This document shows positions 1 to 8,128 of a stretch of 64,000 nucleotides of DNA, piece by piece. The stretch's first letter is position 1. The number at the start of each line of letters is the position of its first letter. Under the pieces are notes generated by a model. It saw nothing but the letters and a program-made list of their open reading frames with translations, did not search any database and was not told the DNA's origin. This DNA comes from CAWCDJ01 sp963836015 (GTDB lineage Bacteria > Acidobacteriota > Terriglobia > Bryobacterales > Bryobacteraceae). The position numbers and the translations under genes were made by a program. Location: NCBI GenBank assembly GCA_963836015.1, contig CAWIIF010000015.1:310001-374000 (forward strand). The letters run 5' to 3'.

Positions 1-407
1 ATCGACTGGCCGATGTCCGAAGTGGTGCTCTGCACCAGCGGACTCTCGGCCTTCACATCCACCGATTCCGACACCGAGCCGACTTGCAGCGTCACATCCA
101 CTCGCGCCGTCTGCGCGACATTGACCTGGCTATTGGCGGCAACCGCGGTACGGAAGCCGGGGGCTTCCACCCGCACCGTGTATGCGCCGGAGGGTAAGGT
201 GGCAAAGACGTAATTACCCTGGCTTTCCGACTTCGTCTTCACAACAATCCCCGTGCCCTGGTTGGTCGCCGTCACATCGGCGCCCGGCACTCCGGCTCCG
301 CTCGGATCCACCACGGTGCCTACCAGGCGGCCCGTGATTTCCTGAGCGCTGACCGTAATCGCCGACCAGAGCAGGATCAGGACTAATGCTTTTATCGTCT
401 TGTTCAT
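1..407 (-). CDS. TonB-dependent receptor, N-terminal fragment (Oar-like), cut by window edge
   Basis: The frame is open from an ATG at 407 to the window edge, giving about 135 residues. It begins with a signal peptide (MNKTIKALVLILLWSA, ending near AQ) followed by a carboxypeptidase-regulatory-like beta domain at about residues 24-100 (GTVVDPSGAGVPGADV). The start of a plug-type region (ESPLVQSTTSDI) comes next. A strong ribosome site (AGGGGGGAG) precedes the ATG. In acidobacteria this architecture belongs to roughly 1,000-residue outer-membrane receptors taken to import glycans or other large substrates. It lies 15 bp downstream of the secreted glycosidase gene on the same strand, so the two are probably co-transcribed. 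The barrel is outside the window and the substrate is unknown. Confidence 0.85.
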   Translation of the reverse strand, partial: MNKTIKALVLILLWSAITVSAQEITGRLVGTVVDPSGAGVPGADVTATNQGTGIVVKTKSESQGNYVFATLPSGAYTVRVEAPGFRTAVAANSQVNVAQTARVDVTLQVGSVSESVDVKAESPLVQSTTSDIGQS

Positions 408-422
408 AAACTCCCCCCTTTT

Positions 423-1985
423 TCAGTTTTGGATCTGTCGATTCTCACCCGGGATCTCGACACTCACCGTGCCACCCGCGCCTACCGTCACCCTGACCCA
501 GGAGTCTTCGCGCCCCATGGGCCCTTTCTCCGCGCGAGCCTTCATCGGCCGGCCATTCACCAGCAAGGTCTCGTGCGACCCTGGAAACGCGGCATGCCAG
601 ATCAGCGCCGGCCCGTGCTGATTTGTGAACACCGTCTTGCGGACCCCTTCCTGTCTGACGGTGATCTCGTTGGCGCGTAATGAAAGGTTGCGAAGCTCGG
701 CCCAGGCCACCTTCGTGCCCAGGCCGGACAATGTTTTGACCGCTGCTTCCACCCAAAAGCCCTCCACAGTGGATAGCAGCGCGGAGGCGGTATCCAGATT
801 GATTCCCATCGTGCCGGTGACGACCGTGCCGACCACCGAGTAGGGAACCTCGGGATATTCCATCCGGCTGTGGCCGGGCGTCATGGTATCGAGCAGGCGA
901 TCGTAAGCGGTGTCCGGATCTCCGTAGCGGTAGAGCGCCTCGAGGTGCCGGCCCGAGTCCGCCAGCGCGCTTTTGATCTTGGAAGGATCGTCGATGGCGT
1001 TCCAATAGAGCAGCGCCCCGCCGCCGCCGCGGCCCTCCAGCTTGTGGTCCTTGCCGACGCGTGCGTAAAAGTACTGTTCCCTCTCGTTCCACCAGGTGCT
1101 GTTCACGAACGCTTTCACATCGGAGGCCTTCTTCAGGTAGGTCCGCGCCAGCTCCGAATTGCCGCGAACTTCCTGTATGTGCGCGTAGGCCAGGTAAGCG
1201 GCGTACTGGGTGGCGAGGACATCGGCTCCGAGGACGTAATCGTGATTGCCCTCGTCGTAGCCGGGAATTCCCCGGGCGGTCTCGAACTTTGCGGCGGGAT
1301 CGAGGATGCCGCGGACATTCAGCAGCCGCGGGCGATTCATGATCTGGTCGAGCCCCAGACCCCAGCGAACCACGTAGTCGGAGACGGTCCGGTCGTAGAA
1401 GTTCAGGAAGGCCGGGTCCGTGACATATGCCTCATCGCCGCTCCACAGGTACATCCGGTAGCAGGCATCCAGGATGTCGAAGTTGGCGGGCAGGTTGAAC
1501 CAGAACTGTGCGTCATTCCGGTAATCCACGGGGGCCGGGCGATTGAAGCGGTCGATCTCCCAGTAGCTGCACCAGTCTTTCGAATCCGAGATATTTTCGG
1601 CGAAGCGCTTCAGCATGTTCAGGTTGTAGCGGGCGAGCCCGAGTGCCTGGCCCCCCATGCTCTGGTGGGCCACGTCCCGCATGCAGAACGCTTCGCGTCC
1701 CGGTTCGGCGGCTTCGTACCAGGGGCCGACCGGATCGCCGTCGAATACGTAGGCCATCGCCTGGCGCTTGGCGCGGTTGAACCCCTCGACGAGGTGCTGG
1801 TCGGATGAGGTGAGTTCCAGCCGGGATTGCCGGGAGCTCTCGGCCTGCTTCACTTCGCTCGCGCCCGTGATGCCGGCGCCTACCACGCGGTAGGCCGCAC
1901 CGCCCTGGCTGCGAGCGGCCTGGGCCAGAAGAGTCGAGGCGAGCGCAGCGCTCACAAGACAGCATCGAGTCAGGGTATGCATCAT
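423..1985 (-). CDS. Secreted six-hairpin glycosidase-like protein
   Basis: This 520-residue protein has a signal peptide (about residues 1-27, ending in AQAARSQ). The rest resembles the C-terminal two thirds of the membrane protein at 2187-4052. Shared blocks include CMRDVAHQS (residues 101-109), the SYWEID and DAQFWFNLPANFD segments and FYDRTV. The aromatic-rich helical pattern and conserved Asp/Glu clusters suggest an (alpha/alpha)6 inverting glycoside hydrolase fold, but no exact GH family is recognised. ATG codons at 1985 and 1982 are both possible; the purine-rich GAGAAGGA site fits the second slightly better. It is divergent from its paralogue across about 200 bp and precedes a TonB receptor gene. 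A role in periplasmic or surface glycan cleavage is inferred. Confidence 0.65.
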   Translation of the reverse strand: MMHTLTRCCLVSAALASTLLAQAARSQGGAAYRVVGAGITGASEVKQAESSRQSRLELTSSDQHLVEGFNRAKRQAMAYVFDGDPVGPWYEAAEPGREAFCMRDVAHQSMGGQALGLARYNLNMLKRFAENISDSKDWCSYWEIDRFNRPAPVDYRNDAQFWFNLPANFDILDACYRMYLWSGDEAYVTDPAFLNFYDRTVSDYVVRWGLGLDQIMNRPRLLNVRGILDPAAKFETARGIPGYDEGNHDYVLGADVLATQYAAYLAYAHIQEVRGNSELARTYLKKASDVKAFVNSTWWNEREQYFYARVGKDHKLEGRGGGGALLYWNAIDDPSKIKSALADSGRHLEALYRYGDPDTAYDRLLDTMTPGHSRMEYPEVPYSVVGTVVTGTMGINLDTASALLSTVEGFWVEAAVKTLSGLGTKVAWAELRNLSLRANEITVRQEGVRKTVFTNQHGPALIWHAAFPGSHETLLVNGRPMKARAEKGPMGREDSWVRVTVGAGGTVSVEIPGENRQIQN

Positions 1986-2083
1986 GTCCTTCTCGCCGAA
2001 GAAATGGCGAAGTACGAATCCACCAAAGCGCGTTGCGGGGAACTTTCGTTCGAAGAATATACCGCCGGCTTTATCGGTACAAG

Positions 2084-2115
2084 GTCAATTGACTGTTAAA
2101 CTCCTGTCAATTAAC
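2084..2115. promoter_or_regulatory. Paired operator-like repeats in a divergent promoter region
   Basis: GTCAATTGAC (2084-2093, a perfect palindrome) is repeated as GTCAATTAAC (2106-2115), one base different. The copies are 22 bp apart start to start, about two helical turns, so they would lie on the same DNA face. They sit between the secreted glycosidase gene (start 1985, minus) and its membrane-bound paralogue (start 2187, plus), where a shared regulator would bind. Possible binders are the winged-helix-like domain of the neighbouring protein or the ROK regulator at 4.2-5.3 kb; neither is shown by the sequence. Confidence 0.45.
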
Positions 2116-2186
2116 GTTTGGTAACGCCGCGGTCTATACTTGTATGCAACGGCGCTCAGGGTGTAGAGCGCCGGGTGGCGATCAAC

Positions 2187-4052
2187 ATGGCCGACACGCG
2201 TGTGCAACCCGTCATTGCGGCGCAAGACTGCCGGACCTTGGTGGAGCGGATCATCGCCAGTAAAGATTTCCGTCGTGCTCACAGGTTGAAGGAGTTTCTG
2301 GCCTACGTGGTTGACCGCAAGCTGGCGGGCGCGACACACGACTTGACCGAGGTGCTCATCGGCCAGCGGGTCTTCGGCAGGGCATCGACCTACAATCCGG
2401 CGGAAGACAGCATCGTCCGCACGGAGGCACGCAACCTGCGCCAGCGGCTCGATCGCTACTTCGCGGGGGAAGGCTTCGAGGAACCCATTGTCCTCGAAAT
2501 TCCCAAGGGCGGCTATGTCCCGGTCTTCCGGTTCCGGACGGTCGTGACCGTGCCGGAAGCCGCCGCGGAGGAGCCCGCTCCCCTGCTGCCCAGCCGGCGG
2601 TTTTGGCTCTTGAGCGCCGGAGCGGCGGCGCTGGCCGGCGTAGCCCTCTGGCGCCGCCCGGTATCGCGCCCGCGCATTCCGCCCGCTCCGGGGGCCGACC
2701 CCTCACGGGCGCCTGGGCTGGTGGAGTTCGACGCCTCGGACCCGCAGCTTTTGAAAGGTCTGCAGTGGGCCAAGCAGCGGGCCCTGGGGTACGCCTACTC
2801 CGGCGATGGGGTGGGAGACTGGTACGACAGCACTGCCGGCGACCGGTACGCGTTCTGCATGCGCGACACCTCGCACCAGAGTATCGGTGCGGCGATCCTG
2901 GGCCTGGCGGGGTACACGCGAAACATGCTGCGCCGGTTTGCCGGCAGCATCGCGGAGAGCAGGAACTGGTGCGGCTACTGGGAGATTAACAAGGACGGAT
3001 TCCCGGCCCCCATCGACTACCAGGACGATGCCCACTTCTGGTATTGCCTGCCGGCCAGTTTCGATGTGATGCAGGCGTGCTACCGCCAGTTTCTATGGAC
3101 CGGCGACCGAACCTACTTCGACGTCGTGTTCTCGAATTTTTACGACCGGACGGTCACCAGCTACGTGGAGGCGTGGGATCGCGACCACGACGGCTTGATG
3201 GAGAGCAGCCCGGCCGCGGGGCGCCGCGGCATCCCTTCCTATCACCAGCAACTGCCTCGCCCGTTGACCGGCGCGGACCTGGTGGCCGCACAGTATCGCG
3301 GCTACCTCACCTATGCGGACATCCAGCGGCAGAAGGGCGTTCGCGGCAGCCTGTCGGAGAAGCTTGCCGACGAGTATGTGGCGAAGGCCCAGGCGCTGCG
3401 CGTCCGCTTCAACACCGACTGGTGGAACGGGGCGCAGAGCCGCTACTATCCGGCTATCATGGCGGATCGCAGCTACTATAGCGGTGTAATCGACGGCGTC
3501 GACGCGTACCTGCTCTGGTTCGGAATTTCCGAAGATGGGCTCAAGACCGATGCCACACTCGACCTGCTGGAGAAGAACCGTTCGACCTATCCGCAGGTCC
3601 TCTCGTACCTCCCCGGTATTCTGTTCGAACACGGCCGGTATGAATCGGCCTACCGGTCTCTGCTGGAAATCATGGACGCGGATTTCGCGTCGCGCGGCAT
3701 GCCGGAGATGGTTTACGCCGCGATCGGCGCGGTTGCCACCGGGTTGGCCGGGATCTCCGCGGACGCGCCGGCCGGTTCCATCGCGACCGTTCCGCGCCTG
3801 CCCAAGGCACTCGAGTGGATCCAGTTGAGCCGCGTGCCGGTTCTGCGGAACGAGATTGCCCTGCGGCACCGTGGCCTTGCCGAAACGGCCCTGACGAACC
3901 AGGCGGGGCCTCCCTTCCGGTGGCGCGCCCATTTTCCCGCGGGCCGCATCACGATCGACGGAGTGCCGGTGCCTACGGAGGTGGAAGGGAAGTTTGTTTC
4001 CGCGACGGTCACCGTCAGCTCCGGGCAGACCCGGATCGCCCGGCTGGTGTGA
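2187..4052 (+). CDS. Membrane protein: winged-helix-like domain, TM segment and glycosidase-like domain
   Basis: The protein has 621 residues from the ATG at 2187 (MADTRVQPV). An in-frame TTG at 2118 would add 23 unlikely residues. Residues about 5-125 match a domain common in acidobacterial regulators, with the hallmarks LKEFLAYVV, EVLIGQRVFGR, DSIVRTEARNLRQRL and IPKGGYVPVF; it is thought to be winged-helix-like. One hydrophobic segment follows (about 139-157, preceded by RR). The remainder (about 170-621) is paralogous to the secreted glycosidase next door and keeps CMRDTSHQS (224-232) and DAHFWYCLPASFD. The layout mirrors CadC/ToxR one-component regulators, with a cytosolic DNA-binding part and a periplasmic sensor. 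Here the sensor would be an enzyme fold, active or a ligand-binding relic. Function is inferred from architecture only. Confidence 0.65.
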   Translation: MADTRVQPVIAAQDCRTLVERIIASKDFRRAHRLKEFLAYVVDRKLAGATHDLTEVLIGQRVFGRASTYNPAEDSIVRTEARNLRQRLDRYFAGEGFEEPIVLEIPKGGYVPVFRFRTVVTVPEAAAEEPAPLLPSRRFWLLSAGAAALAGVALWRRPVSRPRIPPAPGADPSRAPGLVEFDASDPQLLKGLQWAKQRALGYAYSGDGVGDWYDSTAGDRYAFCMRDTSHQSIGAAILGLAGYTRNMLRRFAGSIAESRNWCGYWEINKDGFPAPIDYQDDAHFWYCLPASFDVMQACYRQFLWTGDRTYFDVVFSNFYDRTVTSYVEAWDRDHDGLMESSPAAGRRGIPSYHQQLPRPLTGADLVAAQYRGYLTYADIQRQKGVRGSLSEKLADEYVAKAQALRVRFNTDWWNGAQSRYYPAIMADRSYYSGVIDGVDAYLLWFGISEDGLKTDATLDLLEKNRSTYPQVLSYLPGILFEHGRYESAYRSLLEIMDADFASRGMPEMVYAAIGAVATGLAGISADAPAGSIATVPRLPKALEWIQLSRVPVLRNEIALRHRGLAETALTNQAGPPFRWRAHFPAGRITIDGVPVPTEVEGKFVSATVTVSSGQTRIARLV

Positions 4053-4091
4053 TGAAACAGAAATTCGCGTCAGAAGTCGGGAATACTGAAT

Positions 4092-4151
4092 GGCAAGCTA
4101 AAGCATGCCCCACCCCTGCGCCGAGTGCCGTGGGGCATGCTTTAGCTTGCC
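4092..4151. repeat. Perfect 22-bp inverted repeat between convergent genes
   Basis: Positions 4092-4113 are exactly complementary to 4130-4151, with a 16-base loop. The arms begin GGCAAGCTAAAGC and end GCCCCAC, and contain the internal palindrome GCATGC. The hairpin lies between two converging genes ending at 4052 and 4176, so it could stop transcription from both sides. No T-run follows on either strand. Arm length and perfection suggest a REP-type or miniature palindromic element rather than an ordinary terminator. No second copy was noticed in this window. Confidence 0.65.
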
Positions 4152-4175
4152 CTTCGAGCCTGCTTTGCAGAGTGT

Positions 4176-5348
4176 TCAGGCGCTGAAATGTTTCTGCAAT
4201 ACCAGCGCCACGGTGCCGCGCAATCGCGCCATGCCGTCCTCATAGGCGGGGATGACGCAGGGGGCGGGGGAGCCGGGGAGGGCCTGGTCCTGCACTTCGG
4301 CTTCGATGATCTTGCCGAAACGATGCCAGGAGCGGGTGAGATCCCCGACCACCAGGATGCGCTCCGGTGCGAGTCCGGCGACGATCATGCGCATGCCGCG
4401 GCCTAAATAGTGAGCCATCGTCTCAACCGCCGCGGCGGCGCGCTTGTCGCCCTGCTCGGCCCGGCTCAGCAGGCCGGCGAACGTCAGGCCGCCGGTATCC
4501 GAACCCGATTCGAGGTAGTAGCGCAGGGCCGCCTGGTTCGAGGCGAACACTTCCCAACATCCGCGGCTGCCGCATCCGCACACCGGGCCGTCGGGAACCA
4601 GCGGAACGTGGCCGAATTCGCCGGCCATTCCGTGCAACCCGCGCACGAGCTGGCCGTTGGCCAGAATGCCCACGCCGATACCCTCGGAAACTGTGACCAC
4701 CACAAAATTGCGGCACTCCTCCAGGCGCTCGAACCAGACGGCCGCCAGGACGCAGGCGTTGGCGGCATTTTCCATCTCCACTTCGAGGCCGGTCGCCTTG
4801 GCAATGGGAGTGCGAATGTGAACGTCGCGCCACTTCAGGTTGGGCGCGAACACCAGGCGGTCGGTGCGCTCATCGTAGCGTCCGGGCAGGCTCACGCCGA
4901 CGCCTTCGATCTTCTTGCCCTGGCAGGAGCGCTTGATGCGTTGGATACGCTCGATGATTCCATCGAGCCCAGGCCCCGGTTCCGCGGGCGTCGGCATAGC
5001 CTCCTGGGAGATGAACTTGCCGTTGGCGTCGGCCAGCGCAACCGTGGTTTGCGAAGGGCGTATATCCACGCCGATGATGGCCCGCTTATCGTTCAGCCGC
5101 AGGAAGGTCGGCCGGCGGCCTCGCGGCAGGCGGCCGGTGGGGCCTTCGAGAACCCAGTTTTCCTCGATCAACTGTTCCACGATCAGGGAAATCGTGCTGC
5201 GTTGCAGGCCGGAAACGCGGGCCAGGTCGGCGCGCGAGATCGGATGCCGCGTGCGAATCAGGTTGAGGACGATCCGGCGGTTGATATCGCGAACTACTTC
5301 GCTCGAAGCGCCGTGAGTCCGCTTGGTTTCTGGCATCGGCCCGGTCAT
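4176..5348 (-). CDS. ROK-family transcriptional regulator (XylR/NagC type)
   Basis: The protein begins with a MarR-like helix-turn-helix (about residues 20-70: NLIRTRHPISRADLARVSGL, TISLIVEQL). A ROK sugar-kinase-like domain follows, with IIGVDIRPSQTTVAL as the phosphate-1 loop region, VGVSLPGRYD, GEFGHVPL and the zinc motif CGCGSRGCWE near residue 257. ROK repressors bind sugars and release operators of catabolic genes. The ATG at 5348 is preferred because GGTAGG lies 6 bases upstream; an ATG at 5354 is also in frame. It is 15 bp downstream of the GH3 gene and reads in the same direction, so it probably controls that GH3/receptor unit. The kinase active site was not examined; regulators of this type usually lack activity. 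Confidence 0.9.
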   Translation of the reverse strand: MTGPMPETKRTHGASSEVVRDINRRIVLNLIRTRHPISRADLARVSGLQRSTISLIVEQLIEENWVLEGPTGRLPRGRRPTFLRLNDKRAIIGVDIRPSQTTVALADANGKFISQEAMPTPAEPGPGLDGIIERIQRIKRSCQGKKIEGVGVSLPGRYDERTDRLVFAPNLKWRDVHIRTPIAKATGLEVEMENAANACVLAAVWFERLEECRNFVVVTVSEGIGVGILANGQLVRGLHGMAGEFGHVPLVPDGPVCGCGSRGCWEVFASNQAALRYYLESGSDTGGLTFAGLLSRAEQGDKRAAAAVETMAHYLGRGMRMIVAGLAPERILVVGDLTRSWHRFGKIIEAEVQDQALPGSPAPCVIPAYEDGMARLRGTVALVLQKHFSA

Positions 5349-5363
5349 AACCATCCTACCGGA

Positions 5364-8069
5364 TCAGTCCACATCTTTTGCCTGTCCTCCCATGTGCAGT
5401 GTTCCCGTAACGACGCCGGTGGTGGGTGCGTCGAGCCCGCCGGGCTGTTTTCCGCCGACGGCGATCTCGAAGACTCCGGGCTCCACGACTCTCTTGCCCG
5501 CGCCGGACACCTGGGAAAACTGCCGTGGAGCCAGAACGAATTGCACGGTGCGCTTCTCGCCGGGGCCGAGCGCCACCCGCTGGAATCCTTCGAGCGAGTG
5601 GAGCGGCGCGGCGCCCGCCGGACCGGGAGTCTTTACGTAGAGCTGAACGACCTCCTCGCCGGCGCGTTTTCCGGTGTTCCGGACCTCCACCGCGACCCGC
5701 ACATCGTCGCCGGCTTTGGCAGTGCGGGGCAGAGCCAGGTTGCGGTACGAGAAGGTGGTATAGCTGAGCCCGTAGCCGAACGGGAAGAGCGGCTCGCCCG
5801 TGAAATAGCGATAGGTGCGGCCCTCGATGCCGTAATCGGTGAACGGCGGAAGCTGATCGGCCGATTGGTAGAACGTGACGGGCAGGCGGCCCGCCGGGTT
5901 GTAGTCGCCGAAAAGAACATCCGCCAGCGCATCGCCGCCGGCCTGGCCGGGATACCACGCTTCCACGATCGCGGGGACTCGCGCGCGAGCCTGGTTGACG
6001 GCTACGGCGCTGCCGTTGAGCAGCACCAGCACCACCGGCTTCCCGGTCTCGAGCACCGCCTGCATCAGATCTTCCTGTGCGCGCGGGAGGCCCAATTGGA
6101 CCCGGTCGCCGGCCTGGAATCCCTCCACCGGAACGCTCATCTCCTCGCCTTCGAGGCGCGGCGAAAGGCCCAGCACCAGTACGACGGCGTCGGCCTGCCG
6201 CGCCGCGCCGACGGCTTGCGCCAGCTCGCCCGGCTCGGCGTGGGACCAGACGAGTTGAATATCGGCGTCGCCCACGAACTCGTGGTAATCGAGCCGGACC
6301 GCGTACAGCTTGCCGGCTTCGAGGTCGACATCGGCGTAGCGGTAGTTCCGCTCGTGAATGTTATTGAGGTCGGCGATCCGCCTGCCATCCAGATACAACT
6401 CGAAGGCATTCATGCCGATCGCGCCGACCTGGTAGCGGCCCGTGGCGGGAGCGGAAAGGTATCCGGTCCAGCGGACGCCGAAATCGTCGTCGTTCATATC
6501 GGGACGCGGGGCGTCGTCCCACCAGTGGAAGTTGACCTGTGGGTCGATGCGCGTGAACAGCGGCTTGGCATCTTCGAGTACGCTGCCCACCATCTTGCCG
6601 GAGCTCGGATAGGTCAGCTCGCGCGGCCGGTGCGGCTTGCCGTCGAAGCCGGCGCTGGCATAATACTCGCCGTTGAGGCCGCTGCGGCGGTCGGGGCCGT
6701 TCGAAGTAAACAATGCGGTGGAAGGGACCGGCTCGAAAGCTGGAAGATTGGCGGCGTGGCGGCTGCCGCGGGCGTAGATCACGTTCGTGCGGCCGGCCAG
6801 CTTGCGGCGGATCCCGGCGAGCGGCGTCACCGGCGCCGAAGGCTCGCCGTTGTAATTGCCCAGCAGCACCTCCGCGTCGTCGGCATTCGGACCGATCACC
6901 GCGAGCGTCTTCAGCGACTTGCTAAGCGGCAGGGCGCCGTGGTCGTTCTTCAGCAGGACGATCGACTTGCGGGCGGTCTCCGCCGCCAGTTGACGGTGCG
7001 CCTCGCTGTCGTTGACGCTGTAAGGGATCTGCGCGTACCTGACCATGGAGGGCGGATCGAACATCCCCAGCTTGAAGCGCGCCAGCAGAAGACGCCGCAC
7101 GGCCTGGTCGATCTCGCTCTCGGGGAGCAGGCCGCTGCGAACGGCGGGGAGCAGGCTGCCGTACTCCACGCCGCAGTTCAGGTCGGTGCCCGCTTTGACG
7201 GCGGCCGCTACGCCGGCTTCGGCGGTGGGGGAGGTTTTATGGTTGAGATAGATATCGCCGATGGCGCCGCAATCGGAGACCACGTACCCGGGGAAGCCCC
7301 ACTGCTTGCGCAGAATGTCGGACAACAGCCGGGGGTTTGCGCATGCGGGCTGGCCGTCGACGCGGTTATAGGCGCACATCACCGAGTAAGCGCCGCCGTC
7401 CTTGATCGCGGCTTCGAACTGCGGCAGATAGGTGTCGAAGAGGTCGCGGTCGTCGATCGCGGCATCGAAGGTGTGGCGCAGCGACTCGGGTCCGCTGTGG
7501 ACGGCGTAGTGTTTGGCGGTGGCGATGGTCTTGAGATATTTCGGATCGTCGCCCTGCAGGCCCTTGATGAACTGCACCGCCATGCGGCCGGTGAGGTACG
7601 GGTCTTCGCCGTAGGTCTCCATGCCGCGGCCCCAGCGCGGGTCGCGGAAGAGATTGATGTTGGGCGTCCAGAAAGTGAGGCCCTGGTAGATGTTGCGCTT
7701 TCCGCGGCGGATGAACTCCTGGTGCTTGGCGCGGGCTTCGTCGGAAATGGCCGTGGCCACGCGGAACATGAGGCTGGTGTCCCACGTGGCGGCGAGGCCT
7801 ATGGCCTCCGGAAAGACCGTGGCGCGCCCGGCGCGGGCCACTCCGTGCAGGCACTCGTTCCACCAGTTATAGGCGGGAACGTCCAGCCGCTCGATGGCCG
7901 GAGAGTCGTTCATGAGCTGCGAGACCTTCTCTTCGAGAGTCATGCGCGAGAGAAGATCGCCGGCGCGCTTCTCCATCGGAGCCGACGGGTCCCCATAAAT
8001 CGCGCTCTGCTGGGCGGAGCAGAGCGAAGCCAGGACCGCCAGCGGCAGCCATCGGAGCAGTGAGGCCAT
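5364..8069 (-). CDS. Glycoside hydrolase family 3 with inserted PA14 domain (beta-glucosidase/xylosidase-like)
   Basis: This 901-residue secreted enzyme has a signal peptide ending LASLCSA. The N-terminal GH3 barrel (about 30-330) carries YNWWNECLHGVARAG, DPRWGRGMETYGEDP, KHYAVHSGP and the nucleophile motif VVSDCGA with Asp266. The second alpha/beta domain is interrupted by a PA14-type carbohydrate-binding insert at about 460-610 (LNGEYYASAGF to DIQLVWSHAEP). A fibronectin-III-like domain follows (about 790-880). The plant-type Xyl3 signature (WWNE.LHGVA) points to beta-xylosidase or a related exo-activity; exact specificity cannot be read from sequence. It lies between a TonB receptor upstream and a ROK regulator downstream, so it probably processes the imported or surface-cleaved oligosaccharide. 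Confidence 0.9.
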   Translation of the reverse strand: MASLLRWLPLAVLASLCSAQQSAIYGDPSAPMEKRAGDLLSRMTLEEKVSQLMNDSPAIERLDVPAYNWWNECLHGVARAGRATVFPEAIGLAATWDTSLMFRVATAISDEARAKHQEFIRRGKRNIYQGLTFWTPNINLFRDPRWGRGMETYGEDPYLTGRMAVQFIKGLQGDDPKYLKTIATAKHYAVHSGPESLRHTFDAAIDDRDLFDTYLPQFEAAIKDGGAYSVMCAYNRVDGQPACANPRLLSDILRKQWGFPGYVVSDCGAIGDIYLNHKTSPTAEAGVAAAVKAGTDLNCGVEYGSLLPAVRSGLLPESEIDQAVRRLLLARFKLGMFDPPSMVRYAQIPYSVNDSEAHRQLAAETARKSIVLLKNDHGALPLSKSLKTLAVIGPNADDAEVLLGNYNGEPSAPVTPLAGIRRKLAGRTNVIYARGSRHAANLPAFEPVPSTALFTSNGPDRRSGLNGEYYASAGFDGKPHRPRELTYPSSGKMVGSVLEDAKPLFTRIDPQVNFHWWDDAPRPDMNDDDFGVRWTGYLSAPATGRYQVGAIGMNAFELYLDGRRIADLNNIHERNYRYADVDLEAGKLYAVRLDYHEFVGDADIQLVWSHAEPGELAQAVGAARQADAVVLVLGLSPRLEGEEMSVPVEGFQAGDRVQLGLPRAQEDLMQAVLETGKPVVLVLLNGSAVAVNQARARVPAIVEAWYPGQAGGDALADVLFGDYNPAGRLPVTFYQSADQLPPFTDYGIEGRTYRYFTGEPLFPFGYGLSYTTFSYRNLALPRTAKAGDDVRVAVEVRNTGKRAGEEVVQLYVKTPGPAGAAPLHSLEGFQRVALGPGEKRTVQFVLAPRQFSQVSGAGKRVVEPGVFEIAVGGKQPGGLDAPTTGVVTGTLHMGGQAKDVD

Positions 8070-8084
8070 AATTTCGTTTACGCC

Positions 8085-8095
8085 CCAAACTATAT
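8085..8095 (-). promoter_or_regulatory. Possible -10 element shared with the receptor promoter
   Basis: Read on the minus strand, ATATAGTTTGG lies about 15 bp upstream of the GH3 start. The same 11-mer occurs at 11628-11638 upstream of the receptor gene, where it forms the -10 part of a good promoter. Here the -35 region is GC-rich and unconvincing, so an internal promoter or a regulator site is possible but weakly supported. Confidence 0.3.
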
Positions 8096-8128
8096 CACGC
8101 CCGCCCGGCTGGCCAGAGCGACTCTCCG

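Noticed and set aside
2118..2186. TTG-initiated extension of the regulator-glycosidase fusion
   Set aside because: It would run across the promoter region and adds residues with no family similarity; the ATG at 2187 begins just before the conserved domain.
4410..8063. Plus-strand open frame of over 1,200 codons opposite the ROK and GH3 genes
   Set aside because: It is a GC-skew shadow of the two well-supported minus-strand genes; its translation has no recognisable domain and is rich in Arg/Gly/Ala/Val. The same holds for long frames opposite the FUSC (18917-20920), CPBP (50818-54156) and Rieske/cytochrome b (32909-35203) genes.
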